A DNA stretch of 6,773 bases from Thermoplasmata archaeon (GCA_021836665.1 JAKBHQ010000248.1:1-6773), one strand, 5' to 3'; positions 1 to 6,644 are shown, numbered from the stretch's first letter. Made by a program: numbers and translations. Notes: generated from the sequence alone by a model not told the origin.

Positions 1-2
1 TG

Positions 3-800
3 GTGAGCGAACTGGAGATACTGGCTGAAGGGCTAGGTTTTTCGAGACCTGGAAGGGATATCCTTTCGGGGGTCGATCTGGAAGTCAGGTTGGGGGACTT
101 CCTTGTAATACTTGGCCCAAATGGCGTTGGAAAGACCAGCCTTTTAAGGTTGTTGGGAGCGATTGATCGACCTTCTGTTGGGAGCCTGTCAATCTTTGGA
201 AAAGTAGTTGGACACTGTGACTTAAGGGTGCTAAGAAGGCGCATTGGAACTGTGTCACCTATTGTCATAGATCGCTTTTTGGGGAACCTAAGCGTTTTCG
301 AAGTAGTTCTAACGGGCATTTCAGGTGATTTCGCGCCTTATTGGCACAGGTATACACAATCTGATCGCGACGCCACCTACGAACTGATTAGAAGGGTGGG
401 TCTTTTTGATCGAGTGGAGACCCCCATTGAAAAGCTGTCTGCAGGGGAAAGACAGAGGCTCCTTTTAGCGAGGGCTCTAGTGGGTGGACCCGAACTTCTG
501 ATCCTAGATGAGCCTGCCTCTGGATTGGATTTTTCAGCCAGGGAAGACTTGCTCGATGTTCTCGAAGGGATCATGGACACGGACCGGCGTCGGCCAGGTT
601 CAATTCTTATGGTCACTCACCATGTCGAAGAGATACCAAGATCGGCGACGCACGCCCTATTGCTCAATTCGGGAAGAGTATTGGCGCAAGGTGAAATTAA
701 AGATGTGCTTACCAGCGAGAATCTTTCGTTGACCTTTTCGCGAGATGTGACTATAACAAGTGCGGGTGGACGTTACTTCGCCATGTCTAGCTCGAGTTGA
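3..800 (+). CDS. ABC transporter ATP-binding protein, ModF/YlmA-like orphan ATPase
   Basis: A single cytoplasmic ABC nucleotide-binding domain of 265 residues. Visible motifs are Walker A GPNGVGKT (38-45), signature LSAGERQR (145-152), Walker B LLILDEP (165-171, catalytic Glu170), D-loop SGLD (173-176) and H-loop His206 in VTHH. The usual Q-loop Gln is not apparent: the stretch after IGTV reads SPIVIDR (85-91). As I recall, the COG1119 (ModF/YlmA) group has the same feature, and the segment at 95-125 also resembles that group. Members are often encoded without a permease, and none is seen here, so the substrate is unknown. It might instead be a non-transport ABC ATPase. The GTG start lies two bases from the window edge, so its ribosome binding site cannot be checked and an upstream start is possible. 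The gene converges on the carbonic anhydrase-like gene with a 68-base gap. Confidence 0.9.
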   Translation: MSELEILAEGLGFSRPGRDILSGVDLEVRLGDFLVILGPNGVGKTSLLRLLGAIDRPSVGSLSIFGKVVGHCDLRVLRRRIGTVSPIVIDRFLGNLSVFEVVLTGISGDFAPYWHRYTQSDRDATYELIRRVGLFDRVETPIEKLSAGERQRLLLARALVGGPELLILDEPASGLDFSAREDLLDVLEGIMDTDRRRPGSILMVTHHVEEIPRSATHALLLNSGRVLAQGEIKDVLTSENLSLTFSRDVTITSAGGRYFAMSSSS

Positions 801-868
801 TCCTTCGCAACCATGGATTCGATTCCAAAGGATAGGTAACTGAAATCGCGGGAGTCAATATTTCCGGA
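801..868. other. convergent intergenic gap without a clear terminator
   Basis: This 68-base gap separates the TGA of the rightward ABC gene from the stop of the leftward carbonic anhydrase-like gene. Only weak pairings are visible, such as TCCTT at 801-805 with a matching AAGGA near 828-832, and a three-base CGG/CCG pair near the right end. No GC-rich stem followed by a T-run is seen on either strand. Termination may be Rho-dependent, or transcripts may run past each other. Confidence 0.4.
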
Positions 869-1387
869 TTAGCCGATTCGTCTGAGATCTGCCTTGTAGC
901 GCTTGGCATTTTCTACATACAGATTGACGGAATCGAGGAATTCGCCTTCTTTGACTTTGTCCATGAATATCTTTGCCGGGATACCAAGCGCCATGGCATG
1001 GCTAGGCACCTCAGTATCGTTGGTTACGACTGCATTTGCTCCTACTAAAGAATGCGAGCGGACTTTGCAGCGATGCAGAACTACCGACCCAGACCCAACA
1101 AGCGCATCATCTTCGATGATGCAACCCTCAAGGTGGACTATGTGACCAATCACACACCGGTCTCCAACGATGGTCGGAAGCTCGTCGGTAGCGTGGATCA
1201 CTGTTCCGTCCTGAATAGAGCTATCGTTGCCTATCACTATCCGTCCATAGTCGCCGCGCAGGACGGCATGGGGCCAGATCGAAGAGCCGGCACCTATTTC
1301 CACATTCCCAATTACGACAGCGTCGGGATGGACGAAGGCTTCCGGATGAATTTTTGGTTCAGAACTACCCAATGCATAGATTGCCAT
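869..1387 (-). CDS. gamma-carbonic anhydrase family protein (left-handed beta-helix) with an altered zinc site
   Basis: A protein of 172 residues with hexapeptide repeats of the left-handed beta-helix fold (VIGNVEIGAG, VIGDRCVIG-like and ALVGSGSVV turns), ending in a C-terminal helix as in gamma-carbonic anhydrases, which normally form trimers that hydrate CO2. Family residues present are Arg44 and Asp46 (AVLRGDYG), Gln59-Asp60 (IQDG), His65 and His82 (GH). The position of the third zinc-binding His in archaeal Cam, five residues after His82, is Glu87, in GHIVHLEGC; a His lies two residues earlier at 85. Zinc binding and CO2 hydration are therefore uncertain. Related proteins include PaaY-like and YrdA-like members of unclear role. 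I chose the ATG at 1387 because AAGG lies nine bases upstream; a GTG at 1429 would add 14 residues but has only a weak site. It follows the leftward MFS gene by 46 bases, probably in one operon. Confidence 0.88.
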   Translation of the reverse strand: MAIYALGSSEPKIHPEAFVHPDAVVIGNVEIGAGSSIWPHAVLRGDYGRIVIGNDSSIQDGTVIHATDELPTIVGDRCVIGHIVHLEGCIIEDDALVGSGSVVLHRCKVRSHSLVGANAVVTNDTEVPSHAMALGIPAKIFMDKVKEGEFLDSVNLYVENAKRYKADLRRIG

Positions 1388-1433
1388 AGCTGAAAACCTT
1401 AGCAAGGGCGAACTAATCAGAGGGCCCACTTAT

Positions 1434-2771
1434 CTATTCTCTAGAGCGAAGAGCAGCACGGCCCGTGGCGAAAAATAGCGCAGCAACCAATGCAGAGGAA
1501 GCGACTATAGCGTCTCCGGACCTAAGGGGTAAGGTTATAAGCGTCGGAACCAGAGCCCCGGCAACCCATGCCATTTGGAACCGCATCTCGTATTTTGCAA
1601 AAATCCTTCCATGCTGATCCTGAGATATGTGATGCTGAACAATAGCGTCGAATGATAACTTGCCTGATGCAGCGACCCATCCTACAATCAGCGCCAGGCC
1701 GATCTGGGATGGCAGGTTGGCAAAGTAGGCAGCGACGATGGCGCATACAGTTTCTACGACTAGCGCAGAGAGCAGAAGCTGCTGTTCGCGAATGAGCAGC
1801 CTCACCTTGGGGGTAGTTGCGGTTGCTAATATTGCTCCAGCCGCTGAGGCAAGCAGGACAAGGCCGTACTCGTACGCACTCGAATTAGCGCGCTTGAGGG
1901 AAAAGGCGATCAGAAAGGTGAAGAAACCAACTCCTGACCGGAGTACCGCCATGGCGGCAGAAGCGAGGAGAGTTGTCGAGTAGCCGTTGCCAGAAGCCGG
2001 GCTTAAGCTAGGAGCGTCTGGGATTGGGGATGGTTGGAAGTCCTCAGCGACAGTGGCTGGATATTTTTTGACCATCGCCTTGTCCAGTCGACGGGCTTCC
2101 CTTGCCAACACGGAGAGTTCGCCCAACATCAACACCAGCGGAATGACCTCGATCCGGAGGATCCAAGGAGCGCCAATTTGGGGAATTTTAAGAATCGAGG
2201 CACCGAAAATGCCGGCGACTATCCCTACTCCAGCTCCCAACATAGAGAGCTGGGAGTTCGCCTTTACGAGGATGGACGATGGTCCGATGGGCTTTGTATC
2301 CGTCTGGGACATGTCGGCGCCGTAGCCGAGCAGCTCCGGCACTAAAGCAGCTTTTGCTACTAAATAGAGCTTTGAGGAGATGAGCACGGTGAGCGCCAGT
2401 GGAAAGATGAGCATAGAGTGGACATTGTTCGCCATGGCCAGTGCTGCAACTATTCGTACGACGGCTGAGATCAGTAGTACCAGCCTCCTAGCGACCTTCC
2501 CTCGATCTAGTGCCGGAGAGAGTATCGGCGAAACGATCGCAAAAGGCGCCATCGTCAGCCCTAGGTAGAGGGTTATTTGCGACTTAGCCGCTTCCGGGGA
2601 GATGGAAAAGAAGAGGGTGCCAGCTAGCGCCACGGTTGTAAGAGTGTCAGCTGACACCGAATATGCGTGAATTCGTCGCAAGGACCCAAGCGGTGATCCG
2701 CGATCGAAATAGACGGCAAAGTACTCCGAAAGCTGATCTTTCGCAGAACTGAATCTCGGACCTTCCCTCAC
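1434..2771 (-). CDS. MFS transporter, actinobacterial type
   Basis: A 445-residue polytopic inner-membrane protein with about 12 predicted membrane segments in two halves: roughly 40-57, 68-86, 97-115, 119-140, 173-195 and 203-222, then 264-290, 300-318, 330-350, 356-374, 394-413 and 419-437. A hydrophilic, Pro/Ser-rich loop at about 223-262 joins the halves. TMAPFA (73-78) followed by PALDRG (86-91), and GRIFAKYEMRFQ (388-399), resemble a group of uncharacterised actinobacterial MFS proteins that I recognise; the substrate is not known. There are about 40 hydrophilic N-terminal residues before the first membrane segment. The GTG at 2771 is the most upstream start, since an in-frame TAG lies four codons before it, but no convincing Shine-Dalgarno sequence precedes it, so a later start is possible. 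The stop lies 46 bases before the carbonic anhydrase-like gene, suggesting co-transcription. Confidence 0.85.
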   Translation of the reverse strand: MREGPRFSSAKDQLSEYFAVYFDRGSPLGSLRRIHAYSVSADTLTTVALAGTLFFSISPEAAKSQITLYLGLTMAPFAIVSPILSPALDRGKVARRLVLLISAVVRIVAALAMANNVHSMLIFPLALTVLISSKLYLVAKAALVPELLGYGADMSQTDTKPIGPSSILVKANSQLSMLGAGVGIVAGIFGASILKIPQIGAPWILRIEVIPLVLMLGELSVLAREARRLDKAMVKKYPATVAEDFQPSPIPDAPSLSPASGNGYSTTLLASAAMAVLRSGVGFFTFLIAFSLKRANSSAYEYGLVLLASAAGAILATATTPKVRLLIREQQLLLSALVVETVCAIVAAYFANLPSQIGLALIVGWVAASGKLSFDAIVQHHISQDQHGRIFAKYEMRFQMAWVAGALVPTLITLPLRSGDAIVASSALVAALFFATGRAALRSRE

Positions 2772-2990
2772 GCTTTCATGCTAGAAGGACTTGGCCAGGG
2801 ACCTTTGGGTCGATGGCAGTTAACGCGCTCGTTTATTTCAATGGGCCTCATCCCGATTGTCGCCCTTCTTTCCCTTTGCAAGTTTCAGGAGTGGTACCTA
2901 TCGGCTATGCCTGCTGCGGTCTTTCAGATCTCAAGCTAGCTGGCCGGACGCATTTGCACCCGGTCGAGTCGGCGACATGTTACTGTTTAA

Positions 2991-3019
2991 TTGCGAGAGC
3001 CTTAAATTATTGATATGAC
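2991..3019 (+). promoter_or_regulatory. possible sigma-70-type promoter for the rightward MFS gene
   Basis: TTGCGA (2991-2996) and TATGAC (3014-3019) are separated by exactly 17 bases, each matching four of six consensus positions. It lies in an AT-rich patch and would give a leader of roughly 130 bases before the TTG start at 3157. Chance matches of this quality are common, so this is only a candidate. Confidence 0.25.
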
Positions 3020-3094
3020 GCTTCAAAGTGAGCGATCTGGGGTTTTGGGGAAGCAAAGTTTGTGTCAAGCGTTGGTCTAGCCAATCGGTCATAA

Positions 3095-3108
3095 GTGGCG
3101 CTAGCCAC
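3095..3108 (+). promoter_or_regulatory. small inverted repeat upstream of the rightward MFS gene
   Basis: GTGGC (3095-3099) and GCCAC (3104-3108) are perfectly complementary around the four-base loop GCTA. The repeat ends 48 bases before the TTG start. It could be a small operator or a weak leader hairpin; CCTTTT follows five bases later, so a weak attenuator is also possible. The stem is short and may be fortuitous. Confidence 0.22.
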
Positions 3109-3141
3109 CTTGATCCTTTTAATCTCGGCTAAAGACCCAAT

Positions 3142-3148
3142 GGAGGTG
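3142..3148 (+). promoter_or_regulatory. strong Shine-Dalgarno sequence that fixes a TTG start
   Basis: GGAGGTG lies eight bases upstream of the TTG at 3157. An ATG at 3150 is too close to the site and runs into a TGA after eight codons. The MFS frame has a TAA at 3130, and TTG 3157 is the only usable start between that stop and the first membrane segment. Together these support a genuine TTG start. Confidence 0.75.
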
Positions 3149-3156
3149 CATGCTAC

Positions 3157-4407
3157 TTGACCCTGGACGGAATTGAAGGACGGCGCTGGCCGAACTCTTC
3201 TCGGCTAAGGGCTCGATACATAATTACCCTTGTCGCTGTAGCAGCTGGGGTTGCACAGGGTTTTGGGAGATTTTCGTATGCCGTGATGTTGCCGGATATG
3301 ACTAGGACCTACCTACATTCCTATGCTTTGGCCGGCAGCGTGGGTTTGGCCAACGTTGGTTCCTACTTAGTTGGAACCGCAGTCGTCTCATTTCTGGCAA
3401 CGAGGGTCAAATCGAAGACTTTAGTAGTATGGGGGCTGGCGTTATCCACCTCCGGTATGACCTTGAACTTTTTGTCGCATGACGTCTACTTGACAATGCT
3501 TTCCATGGCGATATGCGGCTTAGGTGGATCGTTTATTTGGGTTCCAACGCCGGGTATTGCAGCTCGCTCGGTAGAGCTGCGCTATTCCGGTCTCGCCATG
3601 GGGCTCGCAGGTGCCGGAATCGGCGTGCTAATTTCGATCTCTGCAGAGCTTGCCAGGGCATTGCACTCTCTTGGCGGCCAGCTCGTTTGGAGGTTGCAAT
3701 GGGCCATTCAAGCTGGATTTGGTTTCGTCGTTCTCGTATTGGTGATCGCTTTGCTGCCTAAGGAGACCGGAAAGCCAGACGTCGAGCGTGGTAGTGGTAG
3801 GGATCTGATGCAGGTCCCAGGGTGGAAATCGGTCACGCTTGCTTACACTGCCTACGGACTCTCATACGCTCTCTTCTTCACCTTTTTCGTAGCAGAGATA
3901 GAGCACAGTTCTCATATTTCAGCGTCACGAGCATCGATTGACTTTGGCATTATTGGTTTTGTGTCAATCTTTGGCGGAATAGTTGCGGGACGACTTTCAG
4001 ACCTTTTTGGGCGCACGCTGATTATGGCGGGAGGCTTCTTTCTCATGGTATTGAGCGCCATTTTAGTTCTGATGGGAGGGTCTTTGGAGGCTATGGCAGC
4101 GGCAATTCTATTTGGGGTTCCCATGTCGGGAGTGGCAAATTCGGTGGCCTCATTTATAGGCGACGACGTGCCGGCTAGGTCTTTTTCCGCGGTCTTTGGC
4201 CTCGTAACTTTAAGTTTTGGCGTAGCTCAAGCCTTGGCAACGCAGCTAGGCGGGTCACTCGCTTCCTTGCTGGGCGGCTTCACGGTGGATTTTGTGATTT
4301 CCGGTTTGGCGGCGGTTGCTGGGGTTGGTCTTGCGCTTTCCGCCGGCTACTACCGCAGTTTGTCGAGGTCGAGCATCTTGGAGACCTCCTCGAATAATGC
4401 ATGGTAG
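3157..4407 (+). CDS. MFS transporter, YbfB/YjiJ-like
   Basis: A 416-residue protein with about 12 predicted membrane segments: near 23-42, 56-80, 88-106, 112-130, 145-166 and 185-200, then 226-246, 262-281, 287-306, 312-330, 345-365 and 376-398. The first helix carries GFGRFSYAVMLPDM (35-48), similar to the G-x-GRF-x-LLP signature of YbfB/YjiJ-type MFS proteins. A motif A copy, GRLSDLFGR (278-286), sits in the loop after segment 8, while the corresponding loop between segments 2 and 3 (ATRVKSKT) is degenerate. The substrate is unknown; efflux or small-anion transport are both possible. Translation starts at TTG behind GGAGGTG. It shares no clear similarity with the neighbouring leftward MFS protein, so the two are not recent duplicates. 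Its final 58 bases overlap the 3' end of the leftward ParA-like gene. Confidence 0.85.
   Translation: MTLDGIEGRRWPNSSRLRARYIITLVAVAAGVAQGFGRFSYAVMLPDMTRTYLHSYALAGSVGLANVGSYLVGTAVVSFLATRVKSKTLVVWGLALSTSGMTLNFLSHDVYLTMLSMAICGLGGSFIWVPTPGIAARSVELRYSGLAMGLAGAGIGVLISISAELARALHSLGGQLVWRLQWAIQAGFGFVVLVLVIALLPKETGKPDVERGSGRDLMQVPGWKSVTLAYTAYGLSYALFFTFFVAEIEHSSHISASRASIDFGIIGFVSIFGGIVAGRLSDLFGRTLIMAGGFFLMVLSAILVLMGGSLEAMAAAILFGVPMSGVANSVASFIGDDVPARSFSAVFGLVTLSFGVAQALATQLGGSLASLLGGFTVDFVISGLAAVAGVGLALSAGYYRSLSRSSILETSSNNAW
4350..4407. other. tail-to-tail coding overlap of 58 bases
   Basis: The rightward MFS gene ends with TAG at 4405-4407 and the leftward ParA-like gene ends with TAG (plus-strand CTA) at 4350-4352. 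The last 18 codons of each gene therefore lie on opposite strands of the same DNA. No intrinsic terminator can be recognised in the overlap, so mRNAs from the two operons should be complementary at their 3' ends. Confidence 0.85.
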
Positions 4408-5114
4408 TCGTGAGATGCCTTCGAGTTTGGTGCGCTGAGTGCTATCGGAGCCCTCTTTTCCTGCATGCGATCGAAGAGGGTGGATTTGACTATTCTCGTA
4501 GACAGCACATGGTTATTTTCGGATTCTACTAATTCGATGGCAGCTAAGTCAGTCTTTCTTCGCTCTTGAACCATGGTAAAAAGTACCGAAGTCTTCTGTT
4601 TGGCGACAGTTGGGATGCGATCTTTTGCTTCCACAAGAGCGTGGATTGAAAGCATCGAAGGAGTCATCACGAATATAACTCGGTCTGACTCCTTCAAGAC
4701 GGATTGGGCAAGATTTCCAGCTGAGGGCGGAAGGTCGACGACCACCAGATCATAGTCTCCCTCGGCTAAGCCTAGGATTCTTGAAGCGCCTTGCTCTGGG
4801 CGTTTCATACTTGAGAGCTGTAGGTCTAAGTCGATCGTTTCGATCCCATAGGGGAGAAGGTCAAGGTTGTCATAGTCTGAACCGACGATCTGCGAACGCG
4901 CTTTTTTCTCGCCTTTGGAGGCGCCCTTTGCGGCTTTTGTTAGACCATTCCCGCTCGATCGCTTGGTTCTGAGGAGCCAAGTGGCGGATCCTTGTGTATC
5001 TAAGTCGAAAAGCAACGTTCTAAAGCCAAGCGTCGCCGAGATATGAGCCAGGCAGACAGAGGTCGTCGTCTTCCCGACGCCCCCCTTTAGTGAGTAGCAG
5101 GCCAGTACCTTCAC
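4350..5114 (-). CDS. orphan ParA/MinD-family ATPase next to a CHAD protein
   Basis: A 254-residue cytoplasmic P-loop ATPase of the ParA/MinD class. Visible are the deviant Walker A KGGVGKTT (10-17; signature Lys10, catalytic Lys15), Walker A' DLDTQGSAT (37-45; Thr replaces the usual Pro) and Walker B LVVVDLPPSAG (123-133). The C-terminal RIVKSTLFDRMQEKRAPI (207-224) region matches the typical ParA segment just before the final helices. Such ATPases dimerise on ATP, bind DNA non-specifically and move plasmids, chromosomes or protein cargo. No ParB or parS-like cluster is seen. Residues 49-73 hold nine Lys/Arg and one acidic residue, an unusually basic loop. The start is GTG with GAGGAG six bases upstream. 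It lies 17 bases downstream of the CHAD gene, almost certainly in one operon, so the CHAD protein or its polyphosphate cargo is a candidate partner. The 3' end overlaps the rightward MFS gene. Confidence 0.9.
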   Translation of the reverse strand: MKVLACYSLKGGVGKTTTSVCLAHISATLGFRTLLFDLDTQGSATWLLRTKRSSGNGLTKAAKGASKGEKKARSQIVGSDYDNLDLLPYGIETIDLDLQLSSMKRPEQGASRILGLAEGDYDLVVVDLPPSAGNLAQSVLKESDRVIFVMTPSMLSIHALVEAKDRIPTVAKQKTSVLFTMVQERRKTDLAAIELVESENNHVLSTRIVKSTLFDRMQEKRAPIALSAPNSKASHDYHALFEEVSKMLDLDKLR

Positions 5115-5119
5115 CCTCT

Positions 5120-5125
5120 TCTCCT
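5120..5125 (-). promoter_or_regulatory. Shine-Dalgarno sequence of the ParA-like gene
   Basis: On the minus strand GAGGAG lies six bases before the GTG start at 5114, inside the 17-base gap after the CHAD stop codon. A nearby ATG at 5131 reads into a TGA after six codons, so the GTG is the supported start. Confidence 0.7.
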
Positions 5126-5131
5126 CAACAT

Positions 5132-6613
5132 TTATTGGTGGGTTCGCTTAATCATTGCGTCCAAAAGTTCCTTGTAGTGGCGGTCGGCCTCTTTGGACTT
5201 GAAGCTGGCCAGCGCTTTGCCAACCCCGGCTGGTATTTCGAAGAGCTTCGGATCGACGGTCTCAATATTAAGTCGGCGAAGGAGAGCTAGTAATGTCGCC
5301 CTGTCCTGCAGCTTTCCCAAATAGTCTTGTAGCCCCTTCAGATCGCTGACGGCTGTACTTGTTTTGATCGGATCCAGCAGGCTTGAATATCCTTCAAGCA
5401 GATACCTTAGAGCCTTAGCTTTTTTTCGAAGATCGTGCAAGGACTCGTGGTCGGTCTCGATCCTTTTCTTGTTGGAAACCTTGAGCATTGAACTACGGGC
5501 CTCAAGCAATTGCGACCTTGCGGCTTGGGAGATCGATGCCTCTTTTGGGATTTGAGACAGGAAGGCTTCGGTTGCAAATCGATGCCACTGGCCAAGAACC
5601 TCGGTTATGTGTCCCTGGTTGTGTTGTTTTAAAAGCTCATCTCTTGCTTCGTCTCGAAGGCGTTGGAGGGCCACTTTTGTCGAGTCATTATTGAGCTCCG
5701 GGATAGTTGCGATATTTTCGATCGAGACGTCCAGATCTCTCACCTGGCCGGCAAAGTTGGCCAACTGACCGAGACTGCTTCTCAGCTGCTTCGCCTTTTG
5801 GACATCTAGCAGCGACGAGGAGGCGGCGATTATTGACCTAGCTCGCCTGATCGAGACTCGAAAGTCGTGAGTGAACTCCGGATCTAAGTCATCTATCATT
5901 CCGTCCAGGTTCTTCGTAGCAGCCGACTGGAGGTAAAGAAGGAGAGTCCCAATACCTTTTGAGGCCGATGTAGCTGGTTCAAGCCTTACGCTGAACGACG
6001 GGGTGTAATCAAATGGTTTTCTCCCGATAGCCAAAAGCGAAAAACGCCACATATCAAAGTCTTCAGGCATTGATATCCATGGCTCAAACACTCGGCGCAA
6101 ACTATCGGTGATTGAACTGAACTCCAAGTGGTAGCCGGTTCGAGCTCGCGGAATTATCCATCTTAAATTTGGATCCGAACAAGATCTAATCTCAAAGAGA
6201 CCCAAACGCTTTTCGAACTCATCAACTATCCAAATCCGCTCAACAGAAGCCTTGATCTCGGCTAGCTTAATCAACGCCCTGTCGCCCGTGATCGCCTTGA
6301 CCCTGAGGGCCATCCCTGCAGGCTCGATGTTGTCGGGATGTTCGTGGTCCCTAGGTGCGGGATCCAACAAAGTGCCGATCTGCCCGTATCCGCCACTTGG
6401 GGCAATGACGACTTCGGGCTCTAGCGACCTCCGAACCTCAATGCGGAGGTTCCTGGCGTGAAACCTCCAGTCGGCAGTATCCCAAAGCTCGAGCGTAGAT
6501 TCGCCGAGGCTCTCGTGTAGTGCGATCCTTCTCGACGCTAATTCAATAGCGGCAGCAATTTCCAAAATGCCGACGCCGGAACTCAAGGCAAATTGGTCGG
6601 CAAAATTGTTCAT
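5132..6613 (-). CDS. CYTH-CHAD domain protein, probable polyphosphate-binding protein
   Basis: A 493-residue protein from the chosen start: an N-terminal CYTH-like domain (about 1-185) and a C-terminal CHAD domain (about 215-485). The CYTH part shows LWDTADWR (43-50) and LRIEVRRS (56-63), like the Y-DT-D and LR-R elements, but the N-terminal ExExK is replaced by N3, A5 and Q7, so triphosphatase activity is doubtful. The all-helical CHAD domain has both conserved basic helices, HDFRVSIRR (249-257) and HDLRKKAKALRY (393-404), plus VRDLD (291-295) and LQDYLGKLQD (428-437). CHAD domains bind polyphosphate and can localise to polyphosphate granules. ATG 6613 is preferred because MNNFADQFAL lines up with the family pattern ending in KFxL and upstream DNA is AT-rich. 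No good Shine-Dalgarno precedes it. GTG 6631 (GAGGA four bases upstream) or TTG 6673 would add 6 or 20 residues. It is the first gene of an operon with the ParA-like ATPase. Confidence 0.88.
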   Translation of the reverse strand: MNNFADQFALSSGVGILEIAAAIELASRRIALHESLGESTLELWDTADWRFHARNLRIEVRRSLEPEVVIAPSGGYGQIGTLLDPAPRDHEHPDNIEPAGMALRVKAITGDRALIKLAEIKASVERIWIVDEFEKRLGLFEIRSCSDPNLRWIIPRARTGYHLEFSSITDSLRRVFEPWISMPEDFDMWRFSLLAIGRKPFDYTPSFSVRLEPATSASKGIGTLLLYLQSAATKNLDGMIDDLDPEFTHDFRVSIRRARSIIAASSSLLDVQKAKQLRSSLGQLANFAGQVRDLDVSIENIATIPELNNDSTKVALQRLRDEARDELLKQHNQGHITEVLGQWHRFATEAFLSQIPKEASISQAARSQLLEARSSMLKVSNKKRIETDHESLHDLRKKAKALRYLLEGYSSLLDPIKTSTAVSDLKGLQDYLGKLQDRATLLALLRRLNIETVDPKLFEIPAGVGKALASFKSKEADRHYKELLDAMIKRTHQ

Positions 6614-6644
6614 TGATTGAAAAACTACCACGCAATCCTCTATC

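Larger units (their letters stand above)
2772..3156. other. 385-base divergent intergenic region between two MFS genes
   Basis: This stretch separates the starts of a leftward and a rightward MFS gene and should hold promoters for both. It contains a weak rightward promoter candidate (2991-3019), a small inverted repeat (3095-3108) and a strong ribosome binding site (3142-3148). CTAG occurs four times (2781, 2936, 3077 and 3101 regions), twice in a similar CTAGCCA context. An open frame of 66 codons at 2813-3013 has no good ribosome binding site and no recognisable content, and is not called. No convincing leftward promoter was found. No tRNA or recognisable riboswitch is seen. Confidence 0.5.

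Noticed and set aside
801..868. bidirectional intrinsic terminator between the convergent ABC and carbonic anhydrase-like genes
   Set aside because: Only three- to five-base pairings with long loops are present and there is no T-run after them.
1052..1393. 113-codon plus-strand open frame opposite the carbonic anhydrase-like gene
   Set aside because: It is antisense to a gene with clear family motifs and hexapeptide repeats, and its own translation shows no recognisable content.
2813..3013. 66-codon open frame on the plus strand in the divergent intergenic region
   Set aside because: It has no convincing ribosome binding site, a Cys/Pro/His-scattered composition without domain features, and overlaps the predicted promoter. 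It looks like a chance open frame.
1434..4407. tandem duplication giving rise to the two MFS genes
   Set aside because: The proteins differ in length, loop structure and signature motifs, and point in opposite directions, so independent MFS lineages are more likely.
4350..5114. ParA-like gene as part of a chromosome or plasmid partition locus
   Set aside because: No ParB-like gene, parS-like palindrome cluster, replication gene or gidB neighbourhood is visible, and the operon partner is a CHAD protein.
5132..6613. CYTH domain as an active adenylate cyclase or thiamine triphosphatase
   Set aside because: The N-terminal ExExK motif required for metal and triphosphate binding is not found, so activity is not claimed.
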